From assembly GCF_009796285.1 (NCBI RefSeq), contig NZ_CP047020.1, positions 3,844,001 through 3,908,000 of the forward strand: a stretch of 64,000 bases of DNA, in the 5' to 3' direction. The position numbers and the translations under genes were made by a program. Shown piece by piece: positions 23,389 to 31,388 of the stretch. A model generated the notes under the pieces. It worked only from the letters and a program-made list of their open reading frames with translations. It had not been told where the DNA came from and did no database searches. Source of the DNA: Streptomyces broussonetiae. GTDB taxonomy: Bacteria; Actinomycetota; Actinomycetes; Streptomycetales; Streptomycetaceae. How positions within the stretch are numbered: the first letter of the stretch is position 1; each line of letters starts with the position of its first letter.

Positions 23389-24186
23389 TCAGCGGTACGA
23401 CGCCCGGGTGCGGACCCGGGAGACGGCGAACAGGACGATCAGGGTCGCGGCCATCAGCACCACGGCGACGGCGGAACCGGTGAACAGGGCGCCGCGGTCG
23501 GTGGCGCCGTAGATCAGGACGGGAAGCGGGGTCCAGTCGGGCGGATAGAGCATCATCGTGGCGCTCAGCTCGCCCATGGACAGGGCGAAGCAGAGGCCGG
23601 CGGCGGCGGTCAGGGACGGCAGCAGCAGGGGCAGCCGTACCCGCCACAGCACGTAGGAGGGCCGGGCGCCGAGGGAGGCGGCGGCCTGTTCGTAGGCCGG
23701 GTCGAGGCGGGTGATCGCCGCCGACACGGACTGGTGGGCGAAGGCCGTGACCAGCACGGTGTGCGCGAGGATCACGATCCACCGGGTGCCGTTGAGCAGC
23801 ATCGGCGGCTTGGAGAACGCCACCAGGATCGACAGTCCGACGACGACCGACGGTACGGCGACCGGCAGCACGAAGAGGGCGTCCATGACCCTGCGGTAGC
23901 GCTTCTTCAGGGCCGCCGCGGCCAGCGCGGCCCAGGTGCCGACGGTCAGCGCGAGCAGGCTGGCCCCGACGGCGGTGAGCAGGCTGGTGGTGAGCGCCTG
24001 CAGGGCCTCGCCGCGGGTGGCGGCACGGTAGTTGGCCGTGGTCGGGCCCGAGGGCAGGACGCTGGACCAGTGGGTGGCGAAGGAGGCGCCGAGGACGACG
24101 AGGAGGGGCAGGGCGAACAGCGGCACGAAGAGCAGCAGGAACACCGCCCAGACGGCCCACTTGGCCCCACGGCTATGCACCAGCAC
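23389..24186 (-). CDS. ABC transporter permease, phosphonate (AEP) type
   Basis: 265 aa with about six hydrophobic segments and the docking loop LDPAYEQAAASLGARPSYV typical of the spermidine/iron/AEP permease group. The start GTG at 24186 overlaps the previous permease gene by 14 bp. Second permease of the importer, paired with the 24173-25081 protein. Confidence 0.83.
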   Translation of the reverse strand: MLVHSRGAKWAVWAVFLLLFVPLFALPLLVVLGASFATHWSSVLPSGPTTANYRAATRGEALQALTTSLLTAVGASLLALTVGTWAALAAAALKKRYRRVMDALFVLPVAVPSVVVGLSILVAFSKPPMLLNGTRWIVILAHTVLVTAFAHQSVSAAITRLDPAYEQAAASLGARPSYVLWRVRLPLLLPSLTAAAGLCFALSMGELSATMMLYPPDWTPLPVLIYGATDRGALFTGSAVAVVLMAATLIVLFAVSRVRTRASYR

Positions 24187-25081
24187 GACGGCTCACCACC
24201 CGGTAGAGGCCGTACAGCCCCACGGAGATCAGGACGTTGACGACGGCGACCACACACGCGCCCGGATAGTCGGACTCCAGGATCGCCTTGCTGTAGACGA
24301 GCGTCGGCAGGGTGGTGACCCCCTTCGCACCGGTGAACAGCACGATGCCGAACTCGTTGAGACAGAGCACGAGGACGAGGCTCCCGCCGGCCGCGAGCGC
24401 GGGCAGCGCCTCGGGCAGGATCACCTGCCGCACGATCCGCGGCGCCCGCGCGCCCAGTGAACTGGCCGCCTCCAGCTGCGATGTGTCCAGCTGCGAGAAG
24501 GCGGCGAGCAGCGGCCGCATCACGAACGGCGTGAAGTAGGTGACCTCGGCCAGCAGCACGCCCCAGGGGGTGGTCAGGAACTGGAACGGCCCGCTCGCCG
24601 CGCCGGTCAGATCCGTCCACGCCCCGTTCGCCATGCCCACGCTGCCGTAGATGAACAGCAGCGCCAGCGTGATCAGGAAGGACGGGAAGGACAGGAACAC
24701 ATCGATGAACCGCGCCACCGCCTTCGCCCCGGGGAACGGCACGAACGCGATGACCAGCGCCAGCAGGAAGCCGAGCACCAGGCAGCCGATGGTGGCGGCC
24801 ACGGCCAGCCAGACGGTCGTCCACAGCGCGTTGCGGAACGCCTCGGAGGCGAAGACGTCGGCGTACGGCTGCAGGGAGGTGCCGCCGGAGTCGGGCTGGA
24901 AGGACTGCTGGACGACGAGGGCGAGGGGGTAGAGGAAGAAGAGGGCGAGGGCGGCGACGGGTGGCAGCGCCCACAGGAACGCCCCGAAGGGGCGCCGCGG
25001 GGCCGTGCTCGGCCTGCGGCTGCCGCCACCCGGGCGCGACCGGCCACGGACGGCTCGCGTGGTGCGGACGGTGTCAGCCAT
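24173..25081 (-). CDS. ABC transporter permease, 2-aminoethylphosphonate type
   Basis: 302 aa. A hydrophilic N-terminus of about 35 residues is followed by hydrophobic segments (LWALPPVAALALFFLYPLAL and others) and the docking loop TSQLEAASSLGARAPRIV. Overlaps the ATPase gene by 8 bp at its start and the second permease at its end, so the operon is tightly coupled. Family members form the membrane part of PhnSTUV-like importers. Confidence 0.85.
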   Translation of the reverse strand: MADTVRTTRAVRGRSRPGGGSRRPSTAPRRPFGAFLWALPPVAALALFFLYPLALVVQQSFQPDSGGTSLQPYADVFASEAFRNALWTTVWLAVAATIGCLVLGFLLALVIAFVPFPGAKAVARFIDVFLSFPSFLITLALLFIYGSVGMANGAWTDLTGAASGPFQFLTTPWGVLLAEVTYFTPFVMRPLLAAFSQLDTSQLEAASSLGARAPRIVRQVILPEALPALAAGGSLVLVLCLNEFGIVLFTGAKGVTTLPTLVYSKAILESDYPGACVVAVVNVLISVGLYGLYRVVSRRAGA

Positions 25082-26132
25082 GGCTCACCCCGGCAGGGAG
25101 CAGCACCGCGTCCTCCGGCGCGAAGTGCAGCGCCACCACGTCCCCGAGCGAGGGCGGGTTCTTCAGCTCACGCAGGTCGGCCATCACGTGGTGCCCGTCG
25201 ACCTCGACGTACAGCCGGTGCGTGGCGCCGCGCCACTGGATCTCGGTGACGGTGCCGACGAGCCGGTTGGGGCCTTCGCCGAGCCCGACCAGGTGGGGCC
25301 GTACGCACAGCGTGGCCCGCGCCCCGGCGAGCACCCCCGTCGTGTCGGCCGTCAGCTCGGTGCCCGCGAAGGAGACCGCGCCGGTCCCGACGGTCACCGG
25401 CACCAGGTTCGCGCCGCCCACGAAGGAGGCGGTGAACTCGTTGGCCGGGGCGCGGTACAGCTCCTTGGGCGTGCCGCAGGCCTGCAGCCGCGCCTTGTCC
25501 ATCACCGCGATCCGGTCGGCCAGGGTCAGCGCCTCGACCTGGTCGTGGGTGACGTACAGCATCGAGACCTCGGGCAACTCCCGGTGCAGCCGGGCGAGTT
25601 CGGCCAGCATTCCGGAGCGCAGCTGGGCGTCCAGCGCGGACAGCGGCTCGTCCAGGAGCAGCACGTCCGGCCGGATGGCGAGCGCCCGGGCGATGGCGAC
25701 CCGCTGCTGCTGTCCGCCGGACAGCTCGCGCGGGTGGCGGCGGGCGTAGGAGGCCATCCCGGTCATCTCGAGTGCCTCGGCGACCCGCTGCCGTATCTCG
25801 TTCCTGGGCGTCCTGCGTGCCTTGAGTCCGAAGGCCACGTTCTCGTCGACCCGCAGGTGCGGGAAGAGCGCGTACTGCTGCACCACCATGCCGATACCGC
25901 GCCGGTACGGCGGCAGGTCCGTCACGTCCCGGCCGCCGAGGAGCACCCGCCCGGACACGGGCCGTACGAACCCGGCGACCGCCCGCAGCGCGGTGGTCTT
26001 GCCGGAGCCGGACGGCCCGAGCAGCGCCATGACCTCGCCGGGCTCGACGGTCAGGTCGAGCGAGTCGAGAGCGAGGGTGTCGACGGTCTTGCCGTCGTAG
26101 GCGACGGTGACGGAGTCGAAGCGGATGCCCAT
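25074..26132 (-). CDS. ABC transporter ATP-binding protein, phosphonate (AEP) type
   Basis: 352 aa. Walker A GPSGSGKTTALR, signature LSGGQQQRVAIARAL, Walker B LLLDEPLSALD and switch YVTHDQVEALTL are intact, followed by a C-terminal TOBE-like domain of about 110 residues. The start MGIRFDSV at 26132 follows 1 bp after the stop of the HAD gene. Provides energy to the two permeases downstream. Confidence 0.87.
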   Translation of the reverse strand: MGIRFDSVTVAYDGKTVDTLALDSLDLTVEPGEVMALLGPSGSGKTTALRAVAGFVRPVSGRVLLGGRDVTDLPPYRRGIGMVVQQYALFPHLRVDENVAFGLKARRTPRNEIRQRVAEALEMTGMASYARRHPRELSGGQQQRVAIARALAIRPDVLLLDEPLSALDAQLRSGMLAELARLHRELPEVSMLYVTHDQVEALTLADRIAVMDKARLQACGTPKELYRAPANEFTASFVGGANLVPVTVGTGAVSFAGTELTADTTGVLAGARATLCVRPHLVGLGEGPNRLVGTVTEIQWRGATHRLYVEVDGHHVMADLRELKNPPSLGDVVALHFAPEDAVLLPAGVSHG

Positions 26133-26133
26133 C

Positions 26134-26853
26134 TCAGCGCGCTCCCGACAGCAGGGTGGGCAGGTCGGCGACGGAGTCGAGGACGTGCGTGGCACCGGCC
26201 GCGCGGAACGCGTCGTCGCCGTGGGCGCCGGTGCGCACGCCGGCCACCAGCCCGGCCCCGGCCCGTACACCGCTGAGCACGTCGTACGAGGTGTCGCCGA
26301 CGACGGCGACCTGCGTCGTGCTCTCGGCGGCCTTGGTGTGCAGGAAGGCCTGGAGGACCATGTCCGGGTACGGCCGTCCGCGCCCGCCGGCGTCAGCCGG
26401 GCACAGGGTGAGCGCGACGGGGAACGAGGGGTCCCGCCAGCCGAGGGCGTCGAGGATGGCGTCCTGGGTGACGCGGGCGAAGCCCGTGGTCAGCACGACG
26501 GTGCGGCCGGCGGCGGCGAGTTCCTCGATGGCCTCACGGGCACCGGGGAGGGGGGCGATCAGACCGCTGTCGACCAGGTCGCCGTACGCCTTCTCGAAGG
26601 CGCCGTTGGCGCGCTGGGCGCTGTCCTCGTCGCCGAACAGGTGCCGGAAGACGGAGATCTTGGACTCGCCCATGGTGGCGCGGACGTAGGCCAGGTGCTC
26701 GGCGTGCCGGGGCGAGCCGGGCTCGACGCCGAGTTCGGCGGCGGCGGACGCGAAGGCGCGCTCGACGAGGCCGCCGTCGGCGACGGTGGTGCCGGCCATG
26801 TCGAGGACGACGAGACGGATGTCGGTCAGGGGGTTGTCGGTCACGGTGCTCAC
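26134..26853 (-). CDS. Phosphonatase-like HAD hydrolase (phosphonoacetaldehyde hydrolase type)
   Basis: 239 aa from a GTG that overlaps the FAD gene stop (GTGA). Nucleophile Asp18 in VVLDMAGTTVADGG. The cap segment ATMGESKISVFRHL carries Lys65 where true phosphonoacetaldehyde hydrolases have their Schiff-base lysine (MGxxKxxxxR). TTGFAR and GRPYPDM match conserved PhnX positions, and GDTSYDVLSG gives the acidic pair. These features argue that it breaks the C-P bond of phosphonoacetaldehyde or a close analogue, releasing acetaldehyde and phosphate. Its neighbours supply import and oxidation of the substrate. Confidence 0.83.
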   Translation of the reverse strand: MSTVTDNPLTDIRLVVLDMAGTTVADGGLVERAFASAAAELGVEPGSPRHAEHLAYVRATMGESKISVFRHLFGDEDSAQRANGAFEKAYGDLVDSGLIAPLPGAREAIEELAAAGRTVVLTTGFARVTQDAILDALGWRDPSFPVALTLCPADAGGRGRPYPDMVLQAFLHTKAAESTTQVAVVGDTSYDVLSGVRAGAGLVAGVRTGAHGDDAFRAAGATHVLDSVADLPTLLSGAR

Positions 26854-27974
26854 CAGCCCAGTTCGTTCGCGGTCGTTTCGGCCATCGCCGGCGAGCAGGT
26901 CATGCCGCGCCCGCCGGGCCCGGTGACCAGCCACACGCCGTCGCTCACCTGCTGGCGGTGCACGACCCGGCTCGTGTCGGTGCACTGCGCGTACACGCCC
27001 GCCCAGCGGCGGCGGATCTTGGGCAGCGGCCGGCCGAGGAAGGACTCGACGACCCCGACGAGGTGGTCGTAGGGGTCCTCGACGGTGTCGAAGGCGAAGG
27101 GGTGCTCGTACTCGTGGGTGTCGCCGATGGTCAGACCGCCGTCGGCGCGCTGCACCATGAGCAGCTGCATCTTGTTCTCGGAGGCGGTCTGCGCCTGCGG
27201 CCGGCCGGCGTTGAGCGCGTCCAGCTCCGGGGAGGCGTAGGCCGGGTAGTAGCGGAAGCTGTCGGCGTCCGCGACCGAGGTGGTCAGCGGCTCGCCCAGC
27301 GGGTCGGTCTGCATCATCTGCAGGCGGACGCGGCGCACGGGCAGGTCGGGACCGGCCAGCTCGCGGACCAGGCCGCCGAGCCAGGCGCCGGTGCACAGCA
27401 CGACGACGTCGCCCTGGTGCACGTCCCCGTGGTCGTCGCGCACGCCTGCGGCGCCGACCACGTCACGCACCTCCCGTCCCGGCAGGAAGGTGTAGTTCGG
27501 GGACTTCAGCAGCTCCTCGCGCAGGGCGAGCTGGGCGGTGCGGGGCTCGACGGCGGCGTCGCGCTCGCAGTGCAGTGCGGCGTCGAACTCGCCGCGCAGG
27601 GCGGGGTTGACGGCCCGGGCCTCGCTCGGCGTCAGCAGCTTGTAGCCGCGGGCTGCGGCGTCCGGCCGGGCCACGGCGGCCTCGGCGACGGCCAGCTCCA
27701 GGTCACCGCGGACCGGGGTCAGCGAGCCGTTGGCCCGGAAGCCCAGCCCAGGCACCCGCCGGCCGATCTCCTCCCACAGCTCCCGGGCCCGCAGCGCGGT
27801 CTCGAGTTCTTCTCCACCCGCGCGGCCGCTGACCCAGATCTGTCCGAAGTTGCGCAGTGAGGCGCCGCGCGCCTCCGCCTCACGCTCGATCTGAACGACC
27901 TGGTGGCCGCGCTGTACTGCTTGCCAGGCGTGCATGGTGCCCATGACGCCCGCTCCGACGACTATCACTCTCAC
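26850..27974 (-). CDS. FAD-dependent oxidoreductase, phosphonate-associated DadA/glycine-oxidase type
   Basis: 374 aa. N-terminal FAD-binding motif VIVVGAGVMGTMHA, with the family continuing RGHQVVQIEREAEARGASLRNFGQIW and a C-terminal GPGGRGMTCSPAMAE. GTG at 27974 begins at the Rossmann strand, with GAGGAG upstream. I recognise it as the TIGR03364-type group that recurs in phosphonate operons; FAD enzymes of such loci are reported to act on aminoethylphosphonate or its N-methyl form. First structural gene of the operon, coupled to the HAD gene by GTGA. Confidence 0.8.
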   Translation of the reverse strand: MRVIVVGAGVMGTMHAWQAVQRGHQVVQIEREAEARGASLRNFGQIWVSGRAGGEELETALRARELWEEIGRRVPGLGFRANGSLTPVRGDLELAVAEAAVARPDAAARGYKLLTPSEARAVNPALRGEFDAALHCERDAAVEPRTAQLALREELLKSPNYTFLPGREVRDVVGAAGVRDDHGDVHQGDVVVLCTGAWLGGLVRELAGPDLPVRRVRLQMMQTDPLGEPLTTSVADADSFRYYPAYASPELDALNAGRPQAQTASENKMQLLMVQRADGGLTIGDTHEYEHPFAFDTVEDPYDHLVGVVESFLGRPLPKIRRRWAGVYAQCTDTSRVVHRQQVSDGVWLVTGPGGRGMTCSPAMAETTANELGW

Positions 27975-28050
27975 GGCGGCAACACTCCTCGTGGTCGGGG
28001 AACCGGAAGGGTCCGGCTGACAACGAGAGCGTGAACGACCCATCACGTTT

Positions 28051-28062
28051 GGGCTAGACCCG
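28051..28062. promoter_or_regulatory. GntR/UTRA-type half-matching operator before the phosphonate operon
   Basis: GGGCTAGACCCG resembles the CTAG-centred sites (consensus TGGTCTAGACCA) bound by HutC-subfamily GntR regulators. It lies in the 150-bp space between the GntR gene and the FAD oxidase gene, about 80 bp before the latter's start. One arm is imperfect. Confidence 0.35.
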
Positions 28063-28124
28063 TTATCTTCTCGTGACATTACAGAGGGTCGGTATCTCCG
28101 CCTTTGACTGTTTCTGAGGGTTTC

Positions 28125-28880
28125 TCAGCCCGTCAGGTGGGCGGTGAAGGAGAACCGGTCACCGCGGTAGAGCGAGCGCACGCGCTCCAGGGGCCGCCCG
28201 TCCGTGTCCCGCGAGATGCGGTGGATCAGCAGCATGGGCAGGGCCGGCGGGGTGCCGATGAGCAGGGCCTCACGTGGGGTGGCGAGCACGGTCTCGATGC
28301 GCTCGTCGGCGTCGCCGAAGACGAGACCGAGAGCCTTGAGGTAGCCGTAGAAGGAGGAGTCGGGCTCGAAGTCCGTGTCCAGCCGGGGCAGCCGGGCGAC
28401 GGCGACGTACGTGCTCTCCAGCCCGACCCGCTCGTCGTCGGCCAGCAGCAGCCGCTCCAGGTGCCACACCGGCTCGCCCCGGGTCAGCCCGGTCTCGGCG
28501 GCGAGGGCGTCCGGGCAGGGGAAGCGGTCGAGGGTGACGAGGGTACGGCCGGGGGTGAGGCCCTGCCGGCGTACGCCCTCGGTGTAGCTGGCGAGGGACA
28601 GCGGCTGGGCGAGCTTGGGTCCGGCGACGACGGTCCCGCGCCCCCGGCGCTGCAGCCGCCCCTCCAGCACCAGCTCGCGCACGGCCTGCCGTACGGTCTC
28701 GCGGGCGACGTCGTAGCGCTCGGCGAGATCCCGCTCGGTCGGGATGACGCTCCCCTGCCCCAGTTCCTCGAGCAGCGCGGCGATCCGCGCCTTCACCGCG
28801 TAGTACTTGGGAATGCGGCCGTGCTCGGGGATGCCGGAGCGGACGGCGGCGCCGGGGGCCTGGTCGTTCGGGTAGTCCAC
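28125..28880 (-). CDS. GntR family regulator with UTRA domain (HutC/PhnF-like)
   Basis: 251 aa from GTG 28880. The DNA-binding domain reads KARIAALLEELGQGSVIPTERDLAERYDVARETVRQAVREL, followed by the UTRA effector domain (LVTLDRFPCPDALAAETGL, then PMLLIHRISRDTDGRPLERVRSLYRGDRFSF). It precedes the phosphonate operon on the same strand, and PhnF-type regulators commonly control phosphonate genes, so it is the likely local repressor. Confidence 0.87.
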   Translation of the reverse strand: MDYPNDQAPGAAVRSGIPEHGRIPKYYAVKARIAALLEELGQGSVIPTERDLAERYDVARETVRQAVRELVLEGRLQRRGRGTVVAGPKLAQPLSLASYTEGVRRQGLTPGRTLVTLDRFPCPDALAAETGLTRGEPVWHLERLLLADDERVGLESTYVAVARLPRLDTDFEPDSSFYGYLKALGLVFGDADERIETVLATPREALLIGTPPALPMLLIHRISRDTDGRPLERVRSLYRGDRFSFTAHLTG

Positions 28881-28929
28881 GCAGGGATCGTCGCAGACGG
28901 CGGAGCAGTTGGCGGTACGGGACCCCTCT

Positions 28930-29811
28930 TCAGCGGCGTCTGCGGGCCAGCAGGAAGGCACCCAGGCCGACTCCGAGCAGGGTGACGGTGGCCGCGAACA
29001 GCCCGTGGACGAGCCCGAGCCCGGTGCCCCCCAGCTCCCGGGCCCGCTCCCCGGCCTCCTCCGCCGCTTCGGCGAAGGGCAGGGAGGAGTCGGGGACGGA
29101 GGCGGAGGCGGCGCTCGTGGGGGTACCGGTGCTCACCGCGCCCTGCCTGCTGCCGGCGGGACGGGGCTCCACGACCCCGTCCCGCCGGGAGCCTTCGGGC
29201 CGGGGCTCCGTGCCGTCCGCGTACGGTCCGATCCCGAACCGGTAGGCGTTGGACTCCCCGACCCAGTCCCCGTCGTCGCCCCGGCGCTGGACGACGGCGG
29301 CGTTGGCGGTGACCTGGTCGGGCGCGGTGTCGGAGGTGAGCGCGAGCCTGACCTTGACGCTGACGGTCCTGCCGGGCGGTACGGCGAACCCCGCGAACCC
29401 GGCGCCGTCCAGCACCCCGATCAGTTCCTGCTCGTCGGTGGTCCTGAACGACACCGGCCGGGCCCGCGAGCCGTCGTAGAAGTCCAGCTGGGGCTGGTCC
29501 GGCCGCAGGGCGCGCTTGTCGTCGACGAGGACCACGACCGGGTGGATACCGGTGCAGGTCCGGCGCGTGGTGTTGGTGAGGTCGATGTACCAGGTGCCGT
29601 ATCCGCCGCCCGCCTCGTACGAGTCCGGGCCACCGCGGATCCGGGCGGCCAGCGGGAAGGCCCGGGCGTCCGCGCCGACGCAGGCGGGGGGCGCGTCGGC
29701 GCGAACGGCCCGGGCGGCGCCGGCGGCCCGGGCGGCCTGCACCGGCGCGGGAGCGAGGACGGTGGCGGCGGCTGCGGAAAGGCAGAGGAACAGGGACGTG
29801 CACAGTCGCAT
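28930..29811 (-). CDS. Secreted membrane-anchored protein of unknown function
   Basis: 293 aa. Signal peptide (LCTSLFLCLSAAAATVLAPAPVQA) from ATG 29811. The central part has WYIDLTNTTRRTCTGIHPVV and VDDKRALRPDQPQLDFYDGS, perhaps an immunoglobulin-like fold, and the C-terminal region is Ser/Glu/Ala-rich. A final hydrophobic segment (LGLVHGLFAATVTLLGVGLGAFLLA) ends with a run of arginines, like a membrane anchor. No family recognised. Confidence 0.75.
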   Translation of the reverse strand: MRLCTSLFLCLSAAAATVLAPAPVQAARAAGAARAVRADAPPACVGADARAFPLAARIRGGPDSYEAGGGYGTWYIDLTNTTRRTCTGIHPVVVLVDDKRALRPDQPQLDFYDGSRARPVSFRTTDEQELIGVLDGAGFAGFAVPPGRTVSVKVRLALTSDTAPDQVTANAAVVQRRGDDGDWVGESNAYRFGIGPYADGTEPRPEGSRRDGVVEPRPAGSRQGAVSTGTPTSAASASVPDSSLPFAEAAEEAGERARELGGTGLGLVHGLFAATVTLLGVGLGAFLLARRRR

Positions 29812-29888
29812 GAACACATGACCATGCCGGTCGGCCCCGAGCGCCCTGGTCGCCACTCCGGTACGGGCCGCGAAATCCGCTCGAACAG

Positions 29889-29990
29889 CCGGTCATGACG
29901 ACGTCCGGCCGGTCATGGTGGTGCGCGGCCGGTCATGGTGACGTCCGGCCGGTCCCGATGACGTCCGGCCGGTCATGGTCACGTCCGCGG
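29889..29990. repeat. Minisatellite: five tandem 20-bp units
   Basis: Units start at 29889, 29909, 29929, 29949 and 29969 and follow the pattern CCGGTCATGGTGACGTCCGG with a few changes; unit joints create CCGGCCGG palindromes. The 360-bp gap 29812-30170 contains this array, a short GGTTCTGCC repeat near 30058 and otherwise no gene that I can support. Confidence 0.8.
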
Positions 29991-30170
29991 TGACCACGCC
30001 GTCCGGATCGCGGCCGCGGGGGCGGGGCCACGGCGGCACGGCGGCCGAGGGCTCCGCCGGTTCTGCCGGTTCTGCCGGTACCGGGTCTTTCGCCCGCGGC
30101 TCCGGCGTGGCCGATCGCACCCACGCGGCGACGCCCCACGCCGACAGGGCCTCGCACCCCTTGGGGGCGC

Positions 30171-31340
30171 CTACGCCCCGCGCCCGAACAGCGGCCCCAG
30201 GAGCAACTGCGCCGCCCCCTCGGCGACGGCCCGCTCGCCGCCGCCGGCCACGCGGACCGGTACCTCGCCGCCCAGCGTCCCCTCCCTGCGGGCCCGGTCG
30301 GCCAGTACCTCGCCGACTCCCCGCACGAACACCTCCGGCGCCCCGGCGATCGTGCGTCCGCCCAGCAGCACCGCATCGATGTCCAGCAGCCCGACCAGAT
30401 TCGCCGCCGCCACCCCCAGCACCCGCGCCGCCTCCCCGGGCTCCCCACGCCCCACGGCGGCAAGGCACAGCACCTCCACGCACCCCCGGTTCCCGCACTC
30501 ACAGGGCGGCCCGTCCAGCTGGATCACCTGGTGCCCGAACTCTCCCGCCCCGGTCCGCACCCCCCGGTGCACACTCCCGCCGATCACCAGACCCGCGCCG
30601 AGCCCCGTGCCCAGATGCAGGTACGCGAAGGATCCGGATCCGCCCTCACCCGCCGCCGAAAGCCCCAGCGCCGCGGCGTTGGTGTCCTTGTCCACCACTA
30701 CCGGCACCCCCAGCCGCTCCCCGAGCGCGTCCCGCAGCGGAAAGCCGTCCCACTCGGGAAAGCCGGTCACCCGGTGCAGCACCCCGCGCGCATGATCGAG
30801 CGGCCCGGGCAGCGCCACCCCCACCCCGAGCAGTGTCCCGACCCCGGCGAGCCCCTCGTCCTCGAGGCCCAGCCCGCCCGCGACCAGCCCTTCCACCGCC
30901 CGTACGACCACCCCGAGCACCGCCTGTGCGCCGGCCCCCAGATCCAGCTCCGCCCGCCGTTGCCCGACCACGGCCCCGTCCAGGTCGACGAGCACCGCGC
31001 GCAGCTCGTCCCGGTCCAGGTGCACGCCCACCGCGTGCCCGGCCTCGGGCACCAGCCGCAGTACGGTCCGCGGCTTGCCCCCGGTCGACGCCCGCCGGCC
31101 CGCCTCGGCCGCGTACCCCTCCTCCCGCAGCCGTGCGGTGATCTTGCTGACGGCCTGCGGGGTCAGCCCGGTGCGCTCGGCCAGTTCGAGCCGGCTGACG
31201 CCCTGCGCCCCGGCGTCCCGCAGCAGCCCCAGCACCAGCGCGGTGTTGTGGCTGCGCACCACGCCGAGATTGGCTCCCGTCGGCCCGTCGCCGCTCGCCG
31301 GCACACCGCTCCCCGTCCTCGTCCTGTTCACGCCACCCAT
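30171..31340 (-). CDS. ROK family transcriptional regulator
   Basis: 389 aa. An N-terminal winged helix (LLRDAGAQGVSRLELAERTGLTPQAVSKI) precedes a ROK sugar-kinase-like domain with VDKDTNAAALG, LHLGTGLGAGLVIGG and the zinc site GHQ...CECGNRGCVE. Such NagC/XylR-type regulators sense sugars or sugar phosphates. ATG 31340 faces a Gfo/Idh/MocA dehydrogenase across a 48-bp gap that holds a palindrome, suggesting joint autoregulation and control of the dehydrogenase operon. Confidence 0.88.
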   Translation of the reverse strand: MGGVNRTRTGSGVPASGDGPTGANLGVVRSHNTALVLGLLRDAGAQGVSRLELAERTGLTPQAVSKITARLREEGYAAEAGRRASTGGKPRTVLRLVPEAGHAVGVHLDRDELRAVLVDLDGAVVGQRRAELDLGAGAQAVLGVVVRAVEGLVAGGLGLEDEGLAGVGTLLGVGVALPGPLDHARGVLHRVTGFPEWDGFPLRDALGERLGVPVVVDKDTNAAALGLSAAGEGGSGSFAYLHLGTGLGAGLVIGGSVHRGVRTGAGEFGHQVIQLDGPPCECGNRGCVEVLCLAAVGRGEPGEAARVLGVAAANLVGLLDIDAVLLGGRTIAGAPEVFVRGVGEVLADRARREGTLGGEVPVRVAGGGERAVAEGAAQLLLGPLFGRGA

Positions 31341-31357
31341 TGTCCTCGCCGCTTGCA

Positions 31358-31380
31358 CTTTGGCAACAGCGTTGCGAAAG
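31358..31380. promoter_or_regulatory. Palindromic operator between the ROK regulator and the dehydrogenase
   Basis: The core GCAAC-AGC-GTTGC is extended on both sides by CTTTG and GAAAG, giving a 23-bp inverted repeat with one mismatched pair. It fills the centre of the 48-bp divergent gap and is a strong candidate binding site for the ROK protein. Confidence 0.6.
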
Positions 31381-31388
31381 TAGGGGGC

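Noticed and set aside
23389..28079. Phosphonate C-P lyase pathway
   Set aside because: No phnG-phnJ-like genes are present; the HAD phosphonatase indicates the hydrolytic route instead.
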